Assembly: GCA_018894435.1 (NCBI GenBank)
Contig: JAHIPI010000078.1
Span: 1-40,929, forward strand
Length of the DNA stretch: 40,929 nucleotides
Direction: 5' to 3'
DNA from: Candidatus Omnitrophota bacterium
GTDB lineage: Bacteria > Omnitrophota > Gorgyraeia > JAHIPI01
Positions 40,870 through 40,929 of this stretch are shown here, piece by piece. Under the pieces are notes generated by a model that ran no database searches, was not told where the DNA came from, and saw only the letters and a list, made by a program, of their open reading frames with translations. Position numbers and translations under genes: made by a program. Numbering within the stretch: position 1 is the first letter of the stretch; each line of letters begins with the position of its first letter.

Positions 40870-40929
40870 TGACCTGCCCCTAGAAGTTGTACCAGTTCTT
40901 AAGAGAGAGCTATGGCCTCTGGCGCAGGA
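40870..40929 (+). mobile_element. Mobile-element end, copy C (runs off window)
   Basis: Plus strand from 40870: TGACCTGCCCCTAGAAGTTG, then sequence matching copy A through to the window end (GCTATGGCCTCTGGCGCAGG). It is in opposite orientation to copies A and B. The element body would lie beyond 40929. Confidence 0.6.

Overview
The window looks like a piece of a diderm (LPS-type) bacterial chromosome from a poorly cultivated lineage, most likely Candidatus Omnitrophica or a relative in the PVC superphylum. This is inferred from gene content, not from a database search. It combines outer-membrane biogenesis genes (MlaDEF, LolCD, LptFG) with genes better known from Gram-positives (McsA-McsB-ClpC, YvcK, HPr/EI). 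It also has an H-X9-DG type prepilin and many short palindromic repeats around tRNA genes.

Region 1 (1-10.6 kb, all minus strand): reading from a clear sigma70-like promoter at 10603-10631, the order is lysS, lolC, lolD, a class IV aminotransferase, a HAMP membrane protein, mcsA, mcsB, clpC, mlaE, mlaF and mlaD (cut by the window edge). Spacing is tight, with several ATGA overlaps. The theme is protein quality control by arginine phosphorylation plus envelope lipid and lipoprotein traffic.

Region 2 (10.6-17.8 kb): a minus-strand operon encodes a CHASE2-PP2C sensor phosphatase, a SurA/PrsA-like lipoprotein, a second HAMP-only protein and a small secreted HExxH protein. It diverges from a plus-strand operon comF-lptF-lptG. 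The two promoters are back to back and comF appears leaderless.

Region 3 (17.8-27 kb, minus strand): ptsN, yvcK, HPr, ptsI, a sugar nucleotidyltransferase, metK, ahcY, pfkA and fba. This joins a phosphotransferase chain without any visible sugar permease to the methyl cycle and upper glycolysis. A large palindrome separates pfkA from fba.

Region 4 (27.1-33.1 kb): six tRNA genes (Gly-GCC, Lys-CTT, Leu-TAG, Arg-TCG, Pro-TGG, Arg-TCT), with pgi between them. An integrated element of about 2.7 kb lies between perfect 39-bp copies of the 5' half of tRNA-Lys. It carries an N-terminally truncated tyrosine recombinase, a second recombinase remnant, a prepilin gene, gene debris and iteron-like repeats. 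Palindromic repeats abut several tRNA 3' ends.

Region 5 (33.1-37 kb, minus strand): purC, a small secreted protein and an energy-coupling-factor cobalt/nickel transporter (CbiM, PDGLE-type small subunit, CbiQ, CbiO with a histidine-rich tail).

Region 6 (37-40.9 kb): a plus-strand operon of two 54-residue proteins ends in a strong bidirectional terminator. Next come a duplicated purC-type promoter, gene debris (an internally deleted pyruvate kinase, the start of a P-type ATPase and a mobile-element end), a short-form alpha-glucan phosphorylase, and a membrane-anchored class A beta-lactamase-like serine hydrolase. The window ends inside another copy of the mobile-element end.

Pgi, PfkA, aldolase and glucan phosphorylase together outline glycogen/glucose breakdown, and the only trace of pyruvate kinase here is a remnant. 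I see no CRISPR array, rRNA or complete insertion sequence. The best candidates for something undescribed are the tRNA-Lys element with its 5'-half duplication, the palindromes joined to tRNA 3' ends, and the recurring mobile-element end that truncates genes.
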